Source: Lawsonibacter sp. (lineage in GTDB: Bacteria; Bacillota; Clostridia; Oscillospirales; Oscillospiraceae). From it: a stretch of DNA of 8,980 bases. The translations under genes were made by a program, and so were the position numbers. A model generated the notes under the pieces. It was given only the letters and a program-made list of their open reading frames with translations. It was not told the origin of the DNA and did not search any database. Shown piece by piece: positions 1 through 7,508 of the stretch. The first letter of the stretch is position 1. Each line of letters starts with the position of its first letter. The stretch covers positions 1-8,980 of the forward strand of contig JAAWNI010000086.1 in the NCBI GenBank assembly GCA_022798855.1, written 5' to 3'.

Positions 1-1
1 G

Positions 2-3000
2 CAGATGGCTGTCATCATGTCCAAGCTGCTCAACCTGGACTACAACTACTACCAGGGCACCAACCCCTTTAGCGATGTGCCCGCCTGGGCCGCCCCCTAC
101 GTGGCCGCCTGCGCCGCCAACGGCATCACTTCCGGCATCGGCGGCGGGATGTACGGCGCCGGCCAGAACGTGAACGCCGTCCAGGCCGCCCTGATGATGC
201 TGAAGGCCCTGGGCTACTTCCAGTATCAGCAGGACTTCGGCGACAGCTATGTGCTGGCCACCGTGAAGCAGGCCACCGAGGTCGGCCTGTTTAACCAGAT
301 CGACTCCAACGCCCAGTCCGCCCTGACCCGCAACGAGGTGGCTCAGATGGCCCTGAACGCCCTGAAGTCCGACCTGGTGCGCTTCACCGGAGACGTGGGC
401 ACCAAGATCCCCACCGCCAACGGCGAGATCGTGGTGGGCTACAAGTCCGAGTACACCCCCCGGACCAGCACCGACCCCAAATACAACCGTCTGATCGACA
501 ACAAGCACTCCTCCGACATCGACCACAGCGGCCAGTACTACTGCCAGCTGGGCGAGGAGCTGTACAACGGCGATCTGGTCCAGCGGTACGACTCCGACAT
601 CTTTGAGCGTCCCAGCTACACCTGGACCTACAAGACCGAGCTGATCGGCACCTACGTGGACAAGGCCAAGCTGCTGGCCAGCTACACCAGCGGCGTCAGC
701 GGCCGGACCCTGTACGACCTGCTGAACAACATCACCCTGCGTGACTATGATCTGGAGGTCTATGTGGACGGCCACGCGGCCGGCGAGAGCGACTATACCC
801 AGTATGGCTACGACTCCACCGATGAGGATATCGCTGTCAACGATCTGGTCCGCTCCAACACCGACAGTGTGGGCGCCACCGCCGACGGCGTGCTCACCGA
901 GGTCTATCTGGACCGTGACAACGAGATCATCACCATCGCCTCCATCCACACCTGGCTGGCCCAGGGCGTCTCCGCCTACAGCCAGACCCGTGAGAACGCC
1001 ACCATGAAGATCTACATGACCACCGCCGACGGCACCAACAAGACCGTCAACGTGGACGACGTGCCCGAGGTGGAGGGCGTGGCCGCCGATGCTTTCTATC
1101 TGGTTCGGATGTCCGACAAGGACACCAAGAAGCTGGAGGTCGTGGACATCGCTGAGCCCGAGATTCTGTCCGAGAGCACCATCACCAAGTTCTCCAACGG
1201 CAAGAAGAACAACATCGACGCGGATTATCCCAACAGCCTGACCATCGACGGCGTGGATTACAAGGACAGCGACCGCGCCATCTACGACGCCGACACCCTG
1301 GACACCTATGACAAGGACCTGCTTGCCACCAACACCTACAACGTGTACATGGACAAGTACGGCTACTTCATCGGCATCGACCTGTGCGAGGGCACCAAGC
1401 AGTATGTCTTCATCACCGGCTACGACATGCGCAACAGCAACCTGTCCATCAAGAGCGCTGAGGCCGCCGGCATTTTCCTGGATGGCACCATGGAAACCAT
1501 CACCGTCAACGTGAAGGACACCAACAAGAACATCCAGAGCATGGTCTACGGCGGTTCCACCAGCAACTGGGAGAACCCCAAGGCCGCCGGCATTGAGGGC
1601 AGCAACGCTAAGGCTTACTATCAGCAGTGGGCCACCCACAAGAGCGATGGCGTGTACCTGCTCAACCGCTGGTACACCTACACCGAGAGCAACGGCGTGT
1701 ACACCCTGAAGCCCTGCGTGGACAAGAACGGCGTAGCCATGATGCTGGCCGCCAAGACTCTGGATGAGGGCACCGCCGACGAGCAGACCATGAAGCTGAA
1801 CTGCTCCAAGCTGCGCCTGGACGGCGTTGAGGACAGCCTCGACCCCAGCAAGCAGGGCGACCTGCTGATGGGCGAGTCCATGACCTACACTAAGGGTGAT
1901 AAACCTGACGCCAATCGTATTCTGTCCGGCCACCGGGCTTACGGCGAGGATGACTCCGTGTTCATCACCGTGAGCGTGGACGACGTCAGCGCCACTGCCG
2001 GCACCGGCCTGAAGGTCACCAAGGCCATTACCGACGTGAACGGCGTGTATACCGGCGTTCAGGACGTGGACATCATCACCAAGACCAGCAACCGCATCGT
2101 GGGCAACTACTACAAGGAAGATGGCAAGACCCCCGCTAATCCCAATAAGAAGGATGATAAAGACTCTCACTGGATCGAGGCTGCCGAGCCCTACACCAGC
2201 TCCAGCTATGTGGCTGAGAATGCCTACGCTGTGTATGACAAGAACAACTTCATCATCGGCGCTGTCATCCTGGGCGAGGCCGAGGGCAACAACGCCACCA
2301 AGGCTTACATCATTGACCCCGTGAAGTACGAGCGCTATGCGAACGGCACCTACTACTGGCAGTTCGAGGCCGTCATCAACGGCGAGATCGTCAAGCAGGA
2401 AGCCGAGAGCAAGTTCGCCAGCACCATCGACACCATGCGCAACAACCAGTTCGAGGTCGTTGAGCTGCGCTACAACGCCGCCGGCGACGTGGTCACCGAC
2501 GTCAAGGCCATGGACCGCACCGATACCGACGCGACCAGGCACCTGGATAAGATCTACGGCTATCCCTTCGGCGAGGTTCTGACCACCGGCCACAAGGTCG
2601 CCGACAACGAGAGCGTCTACGACGTGGTCCTGACCGGCAGCAAGACCGGCGCTACTGAGGGCGGCGTCAATTACACCGACTTCAAGTATGTGACCCGTCC
2701 CCGCAGCAACAACCAGGAGCACAACTTCGTGAACGGCAGCAGCCTGATCGAGAACCGCTTCAAGACCACCAATGAGGGCACCCTGCGGCTCCAGGGCCGT
2801 ACCATGTACGTCCAGGACGGCCAGCACGACTACGGCATCGACTTCGTGACCGGCGCCAAGGCCGTTGTCCGCCAGAGAGAGGGCAATGTCGCCGAGGATA
2901 AGCTGAGTTGGGAGACCCGCGCTTACAGCTCCGTCCAGGAGGCCATCGACAGCCTGGGCGACGCCAATCCCAGCACCCTGGGCACTAAGGAGTTCAAGGG

Positions 3001-4171
3001 CATCATCACCGCCGTTCTGGACAGCCGCGGCGTGGCTGAGTGGATCGTGTTCTACTCCGACACCCCCGTGGATACCAAGAGCAACAACGTCGACCTCACC
3101 TCCACCATGAAGGTAAAGATCAACGTCCGCTTCGGCACCACCGGCGAGGCCGTGTTCTGGGATTGGTACTATGCTCCCAAGCCCACTACTGGCGACATGG
3201 CCATCATCCCCACTCCCGATGCCATCAAGAACGTCGCCACCATCGTGCCGGGCTGGAAGGTCGTTGAAACCAGCGGCATCCCCACCGTTTGGGATAAGAA
3301 GGCCGAGGGCAAGGAAGTTACCTTCACCTACGTCGAAACCGCGGTTGGCGCTGTTGACGAGACGGTTGGGAAGATCGAAGACAAGAACGGCGAACAGATT
3401 TCCGGCGGAGCCGACCGCACCGCAGCCAAAAAGGCGGTTGAAGAGCTGCTGAACGGCCTTGCCGGGGAGGGCGTCTCTGTCAAGGTGACCGTGGTTAACT
3501 ACACCGCCCCCACCGTTGGCGTGAAGGGCTTCATCCAGGTCAAGGCCACCGTGACCAAGGGCAGCACGACTGTTGAAGTTCAGGACCTGGAGTTCATTCT
3601 GGACGCTCTGACTGAAAACGACGCGGATAAGGCCGCAGCCGACGCCGCCGCCAACAAGGCAAACGTTGAGGCTGTCAAGAACGGCAATGTGACCTCCGGC
3701 GTCACCACATCCATTGCCGGACGTAATATCACCGTCACTGGCGAGGCTACATGCACAGATGCCGAAAAGGACAATGCCCAGTATGGCTTTGGTGCAGACA
3801 GTAAGTGGAAAAAGGGGAACAGCATCCTGATTGGCGTGGGCCTGTACGCTCCCAAGGTGTTGGGTACTGGCGATAAGGCGGACACGAATATCATTGAGGG
3901 TCTTGCCGCTACTGTCACCTTCGGCGGCTCCACTGGGAAGAAGAACGCCTATGTTATGGAAAGGGCAGATGGGAACAAGGACTATAAAGGCCTTCTGACC
4001 TACGTTCCCATCCCCGTTGTGGACGGCAAGGGCACTACCCAGACCTACACTGTCCAGTGGTACATGAACGCTACCGTTGAGAACATGGAGCTGAAATCCG
4101 GCACGCCGATTGGCGACGCCAAGACCTTTACCATTGACGCCAGCGGCGCGACTCTTGAGATTACACAGTAA
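2..4171 (+). CDS. Large SLH-domain surface (S-layer-type) protein, 5' end missing
   Basis: The reading frame is open to the left edge: the codon before the first ATG (nt 5) is CAG, and the resulting QMAVIMSKLL matches the end of an SLH repeat, so the true start lies upstream. About 1,389 residues are visible. Numbered from the ATG, a complete SLH repeat runs about 22-71 (FSDVPAWAAPYV, GITSGIG, ending MMLKALGY). A weaker third repeat covers about 72-127 (GLFNQID, LTRNEVAQMALNAL). SLH triplets anchor proteins to secondary cell-wall polymers, so this should be exported and wall-bound; the signal peptide would be off-window. The long middle is acidic, rich in Asp, Thr and Tyr, and has no enzymatic motif I recognise. 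From about residue 1095 come Ig-like beta-rich segments (VKVTVVNYTAPTVGVKGF; FTIDASGATLEITQ) and an Ala/Asp/Lys-rich linker. Codon use is strongly C/G-ending over most of the gene, suggesting high expression, but relaxes in the last 900 bases. A main S-layer subunit is plausible; an adhesin cannot be excluded. Confidence 0.88.
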   Translation, partial: QMAVIMSKLLNLDYNYYQGTNPFSDVPAWAAPYVAACAANGITSGIGGGMYGAGQNVNAVQAALMMLKALGYFQYQQDFGDSYVLATVKQATEVGLFNQIDSNAQSALTRNEVAQMALNALKSDLVRFTGDVGTKIPTANGEIVVGYKSEYTPRTSTDPKYNRLIDNKHSSDIDHSGQYYCQLGEELYNGDLVQRYDSDIFERPSYTWTYKTELIGTYVDKAKLLASYTSGVSGRTLYDLLNNITLRDYDLEVYVDGHAAGESDYTQYGYDSTDEDIAVNDLVRSNTDSVGATADGVLTEVYLDRDNEIITIASIHTWLAQGVSAYSQTRENATMKIYMTTADGTNKTVNVDDVPEVEGVAADAFYLVRMSDKDTKKLEVVDIAEPEILSESTITKFSNGKKNNIDADYPNSLTIDGVDYKDSDRAIYDADTLDTYDKDLLATNTYNVYMDKYGYFIGIDLCEGTKQYVFITGYDMRNSNLSIKSAEAAGIFLDGTMETITVNVKDTNKNIQSMVYGGSTSNWENPKAAGIEGSNAKAYYQQWATHKSDGVYLLNRWYTYTESNGVYTLKPCVDKNGVAMMLAAKTLDEGTADEQTMKLNCSKLRLDGVEDSLDPSKQGDLLMGESMTYTKGDKPDANRILSGHRAYGEDDSVFITVSVDDVSATAGTGLKVTKAITDVNGVYTGVQDVDIITKTSNRIVGNYYKEDGKTPANPNKKDDKDSHWIEAAEPYTSSSYVAENAYAVYDKNNFIIGAVILGEAEGNNATKAYIIDPVKYERYANGTYYWQFEAVINGEIVKQEAESKFASTIDTMRNNQFEVVELRYNAAGDVVTDVKAMDRTDTDATRHLDKIYGYPFGEVLTTGHKVADNESVYDVVLTGSKTGATEGGVNYTDFKYVTRPRSNNQEHNFVNGSSLIENRFKTTNEGTLRLQGRTMYVQDGQHDYGIDFVTGAKAVVRQREGNVAEDKLSWETRAYSSVQEAIDSLGDANPSTLGTKEFKGIITAVLDSRGVAEWIVFYSDTPVDTKSNNVDLTSTMKVKINVRFGTTGEAVFWDWYYAPKPTTGDMAIIPTPDAIKNVATIVPGWKVVETSGIPTVWDKKAEGKEVTFTYVETAVGAVDETVGKIEDKNGEQISGGADRTAAKKAVEELLNGLAGEGVSVKVTVVNYTAPTVGVKGFIQVKATVTKGSTTVEVQDLEFILDALTENDADKAAADAAANKANVEAVKNGNVTSGVTTSIAGRNITVTGEATCTDAEKDNAQYGFGADSKWKKGNSILIGVGLYAPKVLGTGDKADTNIIEGLAATVTFGGSTGKKNAYVMERADGNKDYKGLLTYVPIPVVDGKGTTQTYTVQWYMNATVENMELKSGTPIGDAKTFTIDASGATLEITQ

Positions 4172-4216
4172 TCAGTAGAGACGCTTGGCTTCTCCTGTGC
4201 GTGCAGTAACCATCGC

Positions 4217-4247
4217 GAAAGGCCCCCGGTTTTGCCGGGGGCCTTTC
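4217..4247. terminator. Hairpin between convergent genes, probable bidirectional terminator
   Basis: A perfect 13-bp stem (GAAAGGCCCCCGG at 4217-4229, CCGGGGGCCTTTC at 4235-4247) closes a 5-nt TTTTG loop. It lies 46 nt after the stop of the SLH protein and 11 nt past the stop of the convergent tail-like gene. The T-run is short on both strands (TTT inside the stem, then CCCT on plus), so it is GC-strong but U-poor. Its position between two facing stop codons is the best argument for a shared terminator. Confidence 0.8.
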
Positions 4248-4257
4248 CCTGCGCTCA

Positions 4258-4725
4258 CTAATCCGCCGCCAGCAGGGCGGTGACATAATAGACCACGTCC
4301 CGGGCATTTAGCTGATAGGCCGCGAACGGGGTGCCCGTGGTGACGAGATACCAGGACGCGGTAGCTCCATTCCAGGTCAGGCGGTTCATGTCGTCAGAAC
4401 CGGCATTGTAGAGGCTCCCACTTTGGGGGAGGAGAAAGCTTGGTTTGCCGCTTCCGCTGTCGATCATCGCGAACACCGGCCTCTTGGGGAACGTGAGGGA
4501 TGTGGGGTGGTCCGGCCCGACGGTGCCAGTGCCCTTGTAGGTGGTGGTCCAGACCTGGCAGTTGCCCAGCTTGGCAAGCTGGGCGGCGTGGGCGGACAGA
4601 GTTGATGCCTGAGCCGCCAGGGCGGCGTCGATTTTGGCGTTGTCGGCGTTGAAATCCTCCATCTGGATGCGGTCGGATTTCGACCATTGTGAGAGTCCGT
4701 AATTGGGTGTTTGATTGCTAGGCAT
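4258..4725 (-). CDS. Orphan phage tail/fibre-like protein
   Basis: This gene encodes 155 residues. The start at 4725 is chosen because AAGGAGG lies 8 nt upstream on the minus strand. A longer reading from 4818 would add 31 residues encoded by that Shine-Dalgarno and a repeat. The N-terminus (about 6-36: TPNYGLSQW, DRIQMEDFNADNAKIDAAL) resembles the conserved start of small tail or fibre proteins in Clostridia prophages. An Ala/Gln-rich helical stretch follows (37-55). The C-terminal 100 residues look like a beta-sandwich (YKGTGTVG, PTSLTFPKRP, SWYL, AAYQLNARDVVYYVTALL), again typical of phage tail-tip or fibre domains. There is no signal peptide and no TM segment. No other phage gene is visible: neighbours are a surface protein, repeats and nadE. 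It may be a prophage remnant, a domesticated tail protein or a transferred single gene. The family resemblance comes from memory of such proteins, not a search. Confidence 0.72.
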   Translation of the reverse strand: MPSNQTPNYGLSQWSKSDRIQMEDFNADNAKIDAALAAQASTLSAHAAQLAKLGNCQVWTTTYKGTGTVGPDHPTSLTFPKRPVFAMIDSGSGKPSFLLPQSGSLYNAGSDDMNRLTWNGATASWYLVTTGTPFAAYQLNARDVVYYVTALLAAD

Positions 4726-4756
4726 GTTGTTTTCCTCCTTCGATTGATTGGATTGT

Positions 4757-4832
4757 TGTAGGGGCGGACATTGTCCGCCCGCTGTTGTACGATAGGCCCG
4801 GTAAATACGGGCGCACAACGTGCGCCCCTACA
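4757..4832. repeat. Short element with terminal inverted repeats (MITE/REP-like)
   Basis: A 76-bp unit is bounded by perfect 10-bp inverted ends (TGTAGGGGCG at 4757-4766, CGCCCCTACA at 4823-4832). Each end carries its own hairpin: GGGCGGACA/TGTCCGCCC at 4762-4780, and GGGCGCAC/GTGCGCCC at 4809-4827. The core contains no gene. GTAGGGGCGGAC...GTCCGCCC-type repeats are common dispersed elements in Firmicutes. This copy lies about 18 nt upstream of the Shine-Dalgarno of the tail-like gene, so that gene's transcript must start in or across it. No convincing promoter for that gene is visible. Confidence 0.75.
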
Positions 4833-4838
4833 GAGCGG

Positions 4839-4914
4839 CCCTTGGGAGCACCCAAAGCCTCCCTTGTTAAAGGGAGGGGGACCGCCGCCGTAGGCGGTGG
4901 TGGAGGGATTCCCT
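4839..4914 (+). repeat. GC-rich double-hairpin palindromic repeat, copy A
   Basis: The copy starts with a 21-nt sequence (CCCTTGGG, AGCA, CCCAAAGCC and joining bases) found identically at 5021-5041. Hairpin 1 is CCTCCCTT (4858-4865) with AAGGGAGG (4870-4877) around a GTTA loop. Hairpin 2 is ACCGCC (4881-4886) with GGCGGT (4893-4898). It closes with GGAGGGATTCCC. The same plan, hairpin with TTGTTAAAG loop, second GC hairpin, then GGGATTCC, recurs six more times in the window. No protein is encoded. Confidence 0.75.
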
Positions 4915-4938
4915 ATCAACGGAGCATTTTCGATTTTC

Positions 4939-4984
4939 GGAATCCCCCCGCCCCTGCGGGGCACCCCCCTTTAACAAGGGGGGC
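4939..4984 (-). repeat. GC-rich palindromic repeat, copy B (inverted)
   Basis: This is the family in the opposite orientation. It begins GGAATCCCCCC, then hairpin GCCCC (4950-4954) / GGGGC (4958-4962), then CCCCCCTT (4964-4971) / AAGGGGGG (4976-4983) with a loop that reads as GTTA on the minus strand. Between copies A and B (4915-4938) is a short AT-rich spacer with no recognisable signal. Confidence 0.75.
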
Positions 4985-5020
4985 ACTCCTTCGCGGAAGC
5001 CTGCCGTCCCTGCGTGGTGT

Positions 5021-5087
5021 CCCTTGGGAGCACCCAAAGCCCCCCTTGTCAAAGGGGGGAGGGCCACGAAGTGGCGGGGGGATTCCC
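5021..5087 (+). repeat. GC-rich palindromic repeat, copy C
   Basis: This copy opens with the same 21 nt as copy A (5021-5041). Hairpins are CCCCCCTT (5040-5047) / AAGGGGGG (5052-5059) and GCCAC (5063-5067) / GTGGC (5071-5075), ending GGGGGGATTCCC. Copies B and C form a head-to-head pair with AATCCCCCC and GGGGGGATT as outer ends, the same arrangement as copies D and E near 7800-7930. The stretch 5088-5123 after it shows nothing recognisable. Confidence 0.75.
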
Positions 5088-5123
5088 TACCAAGTGTGGT
5101 GGGCAGCCCCTCAAAATTGTACG

Positions 5124-5144
5124 TTTCCATACATTTAATGGAAA
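5124..5144. promoter_or_regulatory. Small dyad upstream of the nadE promoter, possible operator
   Basis: TTTCCAT (5124-5130) and ATGGAAA (5138-5144) form a 7-bp inverted repeat with a 7-nt AT-rich centre, 26 nt before the -35 box of nadE. The position would suit a regulator site. I cannot match it to a named regulator, and a dyad this short can arise by chance. Confidence 0.25.
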
Positions 5145-5170
5145 TGGCGCGTTGTCATGCCCTTTTGTTC

Positions 5171-5199
5171 TTGCAATCAAGGCGGGATTGGGATATGAT
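5171..5199 (+). promoter_or_regulatory. Sigma-A-type promoter of nadE
   Basis: The -35 box is TTGCAA (5171-5176), followed by a 17-bp spacer and the -10 box TATGAT (5194-5199). Initiation would fall near 5206, leaving a leader of about 25 nt that contains the AAGGGGG ribosome binding site. This supports the nadE start at 5231 and argues against an ATG at 5195 that would lie inside the -10 box. Confidence 0.7.
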
Positions 5200-5230
5200 G
5201 GTACTATCAACAACCGAAGGGGGCCCATCT

Positions 5231-7174
5231 ATGCGGGACGGTTTTATTAAAGTGGCGGCGGGGACGCCTAAAATCAAAGTGGCGGACTGCGGGCACAACG
5301 CGGGGCAGATCATCGCCCTGATGCAGGCGGCGGCGGGCCAGGGGGTAAAGGTGCTGGCTCTGCCCGAGCTGTGCGTCACGGGCTACACCTGCGGCGACCT
5401 GTTTTTACAGGACACCCTGCTCCAGGGGGCGGAGGACGCCCTGGCCCGCATTTTGGAGGAAACAAAGGAGCTGGACATGCTCACCGCCGTGGGCCTGCCG
5501 GTGCGCAATAAGTGGGACCACAAGCTCTACAACTGCGCGGCGGTGCTCTGCAAGGGCGAGCTGCTGGGCCTGGTCCCCAAGACCTATATCCCCAACTATG
5601 GAGAGTTCTACGAGGGGCGCTGGTTCACCTCCGGGGCGGAGCTGGACACTATGGTGGAGCTGTGCGGACAGAACGCCTCCCTTTCCATCAACGTGGTCTG
5701 GGAATGTGAAACTATGCCCAATCTGGTGGTGGGCGTGGAGATATGCGAGGACCTGTGGGCTGCTCAGCCGCCCTCGACCGCCTTGGCCCGGGCTGGGGCC
5801 ACCTTGATTTTGAATCTGTCCGCGTCCAACGAGCTGGCGGGCAAGGCGGCCTACCGCCGCTCCCTGGTGGCGGGGCAGTCGGGCCGTCTGGTGTGCGGCT
5901 ACGTCTACGCCGACGCCGGGGAGGGGGAGTCCACCACCGACCTGGTTTTCGCTGGACACAACATGGCCGCGGAAAATGGGGCGGTCCTGGCGGAAAAGCG
6001 GTTTGAAAACGGGCTGGCCATCAGCGAGGTCGACGTGGATAAGCTGGTGTTTGAGCGCCGGAGGATGAACACCTTCGCCCCACCCAGGCGCGACCCCATG
6101 TTGGAAGCCCACGCCATCGGCATTGGCCGCGCGTCCTTCTCCCTGGAGCTGGAGGACGCCGCCCTCACCCGGCCCGTGGTGAAAAACCCCTTTGTCCCAG
6201 AGGAGTCCGGGGACCGGCGGGAGCGGTGTGAGGAGATTTTCACCATCGCCGCCCTGGGGCTGAAAAAGCGGCTGGAGCACACCGGTGCCTCCTGCGCGGT
6301 GGTGGGGCTGTCCGGCGGGCTGGACTCCACCCTGGCCCTGCTCATCACCGCCCGGGCCTTCGACATGCTGGGCCGGCCCCGCAGCGATATCCTGGCCGCC
6401 ACCATGCCCTGCTTCGGCACCACCAGCCGCACCAAATCCAACGCCCAAATCCTGGCCGAGCGCGTCGGCGCCGGCTTCCGCACCGTGGACATCGGTGAAG
6501 CGGTGCGGGTCCACTTCCGGGACATCGGCCAGTCCATGGAGGACCTGTCGGTCACCTTTGAGAACGGACAGGCCCGGGAGCGCACCCAGGTGCTGATGGA
6601 CCTGGCCAACCAGCGTGGGGGGCTGGTCATCGGCACCGGCGACCTCAGTGAGCTGGCCCTGGGCTGGGCCACCTACAACGGCGACCACATGTCCATGTAC
6701 GGGGTGAACGGCTCCATCCCCAAGACCCTGGTGCGCCACCTCACCGCCCACGCCGCCGCCCAGGCGGAGGAGTCCGACCCAGAGCTGGCCGCCGTCCTCC
6801 GGGACATCCTGGACACCCCCGTCTCCCCCGAGCTGCTCCCCCCCAAGGAGGGGGAGATTGCCCAGAGGACCGAGGACCTGGTAGGCCCCTACGAGCTCCA
6901 TGACTTCTTCCTGTACTACGCCGTCCGCTGGGGCTTCGGGCCCAGGAAGGTGTTCCGCCTGGCCCTGGCCGCCCTGGGGGCGGACTACAGCCGGGAGATT
7001 ATCCTGAAATGGCTGAAAAACTTCTACCGCCGCTTCTTCGCCCAGCAGTTCAAGCGCTCCTGCCTGCCCGACGGCCCCAAGGTGGGCTCCCTGGCCCTCT
7101 CCCCCCGTGGAGACTGGCGGATGCCCTCCGACGGGGTGGACGCCCTGTGGATGAAGGAGCTGGAAACCCTCTGA
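5231..7174 (+). CDS. nadE: Glutamine-dependent NAD+ synthetase
   Basis: This 647-residue cytoplasmic enzyme makes NAD+ from nicotinic acid adenine dinucleotide, ATP and glutamine, the last step of NAD synthesis. The N-terminal half is a nitrilase-type glutaminase with the expected triad visible: Glu46 (LPELCVTGY), Lys117 (VPKTYIPNYGEFYE) and Cys172 (GVEICEDLW). The C-terminal half is the ATP-dependent synthetase, with the pyrophosphatase loop SGGLDS at 361-366, GTGDLSELALGW from 468 and SPELLP at 532-537. The length fits the two-domain bacterial type (for example M. tuberculosis NadE), not the short ammonia-only type. The start at 5231 has AGGGGG 7 nt upstream and a good promoter. The frame stays open upstream to 5024, but only through palindromic repeats and the promoter. 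It appears monocistronic, with a terminator 9 nt after the stop. All key residues are intact, so it should be active. Confidence 0.95.
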   Translation: MRDGFIKVAAGTPKIKVADCGHNAGQIIALMQAAAGQGVKVLALPELCVTGYTCGDLFLQDTLLQGAEDALARILEETKELDMLTAVGLPVRNKWDHKLYNCAAVLCKGELLGLVPKTYIPNYGEFYEGRWFTSGAELDTMVELCGQNASLSINVVWECETMPNLVVGVEICEDLWAAQPPSTALARAGATLILNLSASNELAGKAAYRRSLVAGQSGRLVCGYVYADAGEGESTTDLVFAGHNMAAENGAVLAEKRFENGLAISEVDVDKLVFERRRMNTFAPPRRDPMLEAHAIGIGRASFSLELEDAALTRPVVKNPFVPEESGDRRERCEEIFTIAALGLKKRLEHTGASCAVVGLSGGLDSTLALLITARAFDMLGRPRSDILAATMPCFGTTSRTKSNAQILAERVGAGFRTVDIGEAVRVHFRDIGQSMEDLSVTFENGQARERTQVLMDLANQRGGLVIGTGDLSELALGWATYNGDHMSMYGVNGSIPKTLVRHLTAHAAAQAEESDPELAAVLRDILDTPVSPELLPPKEGEIAQRTEDLVGPYELHDFFLYYAVRWGFGPRKVFRLALAALGADYSREIILKWLKNFYRRFFAQQFKRSCLPDGPKVGSLALSPRGDWRMPSDGVDALWMKELETL

Positions 7175-7183
7175 AAACAGACG

Positions 7184-7213
7184 AAGCCCCCGCCAGTTGG
7201 CGGGGGCTTTTTT
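7184..7213. terminator. Intrinsic terminator of nadE, shared with convergent XRE gene
   Basis: An 11-bp stem (AAGCCCCCGCC at 7184-7194, GGCGGGGGCTT at 7199-7209) with an AGTT loop runs into six Ts (7208-7213), a textbook rho-independent terminator on plus. The last T is also the first base of the complement of the minus-strand TGA stop (7213-7215), so the facing gene ends exactly on the T-tract and meets the hairpin immediately. The minus-side T-tract is weak. Confidence 0.9.
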
Positions 7214-7431
7214 CAATCAAATAACTCATGTATTTTACAGTGGAGCGCCTTAGCCAGCCTGCAAGCGTCATCTACCATCATTTCCTCGGGCAAAATATTC
7301 TGCTCCAACTGCTCCAGCATATCCAGTGAAACGCCGCTCTCTTCTGCCAGTTCTTCCAGATTTTGCCCCCGACGCGCCCGAAACCGCCTTATGTTGGTGA
7401 AGAATTTAAGTTCATCTTCTTCTCTGCTCAT
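7213..7431 (-). CDS. Small XRE/Cro-type HTH regulator (solo HTH)
   Basis: This gene encodes 72 residues, almost entirely one helix-turn-helix domain: helix 1 about 8-21 (LKFFTNIRRFRARR), then LEELAEESGV (25-34), the recognition region SLDMLEQLEQN (35-45), and a terminal DDACRLAKALHCKIHELF typical of XRE folds. There is no ligand-binding or protease domain. I place the start at ATG 7431 because GAGGTG (7446-7441) lies 9 nt before it. A nominal GTG start at 7443 is part of that Shine-Dalgarno. The gene is divergent from the XRE gene at 7527, sharing a symmetric control region, and convergent with nadE. It is only distantly similar to that partner, so it is not a recent duplicate. A repressor of its own promoter and its partner's is likely but inferred. 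Confidence 0.82.
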   Translation of the reverse strand: MSREEDELKFFTNIRRFRARRGQNLEELAEESGVSLDMLEQLEQNILPEEMMVDDACRLAKALHCKIHELFD

Positions 7432-7451
7432 AGCGTTTATCACCTCGTAAA

Positions 7452-7505
7452 ATAGTTTACTTCAATTTATTGTAAAAGTCAATACAACAATTTGAAGTAA
7501 GCTAT
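7452..7505. promoter_or_regulatory. 54-bp dyad-symmetric operator between divergent XRE genes
   Basis: Pairing each base with its mirror about 7478.5 gives 20 complementary pairs out of 27. The outer arms ATAGTTTACTTCAA (7452-7465) and TTGAAGTAAGCTAT (7492-7505) pair at 13 of 14, and TTGTA (7470-7474) pairs with TACAA (7483-7487). The arm centres are 40 bp apart, near four helical turns. The arms cover the -10 regions of both divergent promoters, so a protein bound at either arm would block one gene, and binding both would silence the pair. Confidence 0.7.
7454..7482 (-). promoter_or_regulatory. Promoter of the minus-strand XRE gene
   Basis: On the minus strand: -35 TTGACT (7482-7477), 17-bp spacer, -10 TAAACT (7459-7454). 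Initiation near 7447 would place the GAGGTG ribosome binding site almost at the transcript's 5' end. Confidence 0.6.
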
Positions 7506-7508
7506 ACT
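7479..7508 (+). promoter_or_regulatory. Promoter of the plus-strand XRE gene
   Basis: The -10 box is TATACT (7503-7508). The -35 is poor (TCAATA at 7479-7484, 18-bp spacer) and overlaps the opposite -35. The same GTCAA...CTATACTT arrangement occurs before the paralogue at 8756, which supports it despite the weak -35. The leader would be only about 12-14 nt. Confidence 0.45.

Noticed and set aside
4726..4964. N-terminal extension of the tail-like gene to 4818 and an overlapping 166-codon frame from 4964
   Set aside because: The extension is encoded by the inverted-repeat element and the gene's own AAGGAGG. The other frame crosses repeats and has low-complexity Pro/Arg-rich content.
4839..5087. 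Possible CRISPR array from repeated GC-rich units
   Set aside because: Units alternate in orientation, vary in sequence and spacing, and are palindromic. There are no uniform repeats with unique spacers and no cas genes.
5024..5230. A longer nadE reading that starts at 5024 or 5195
   Set aside because: The extra residues are translated from palindromic repeat C and the promoter. The ATG at 5195 is inside the -10 box. The start at 5231 has a ribosome binding site and gives the usual family N-terminus.
5405..7216. A 603-codon open frame on the minus strand opposite nadE, plus a 255-codon one at 5905-6672
   Set aside because: These are shadows of a GC-rich gene with C/G third positions. Compositions are Gly/Gln/His- or Ser/Arg-rich, there are no domain motifs or suitable ribosome binding sites, and nadE has an intact catalytic triad and SGGLDS motif in its own frame.
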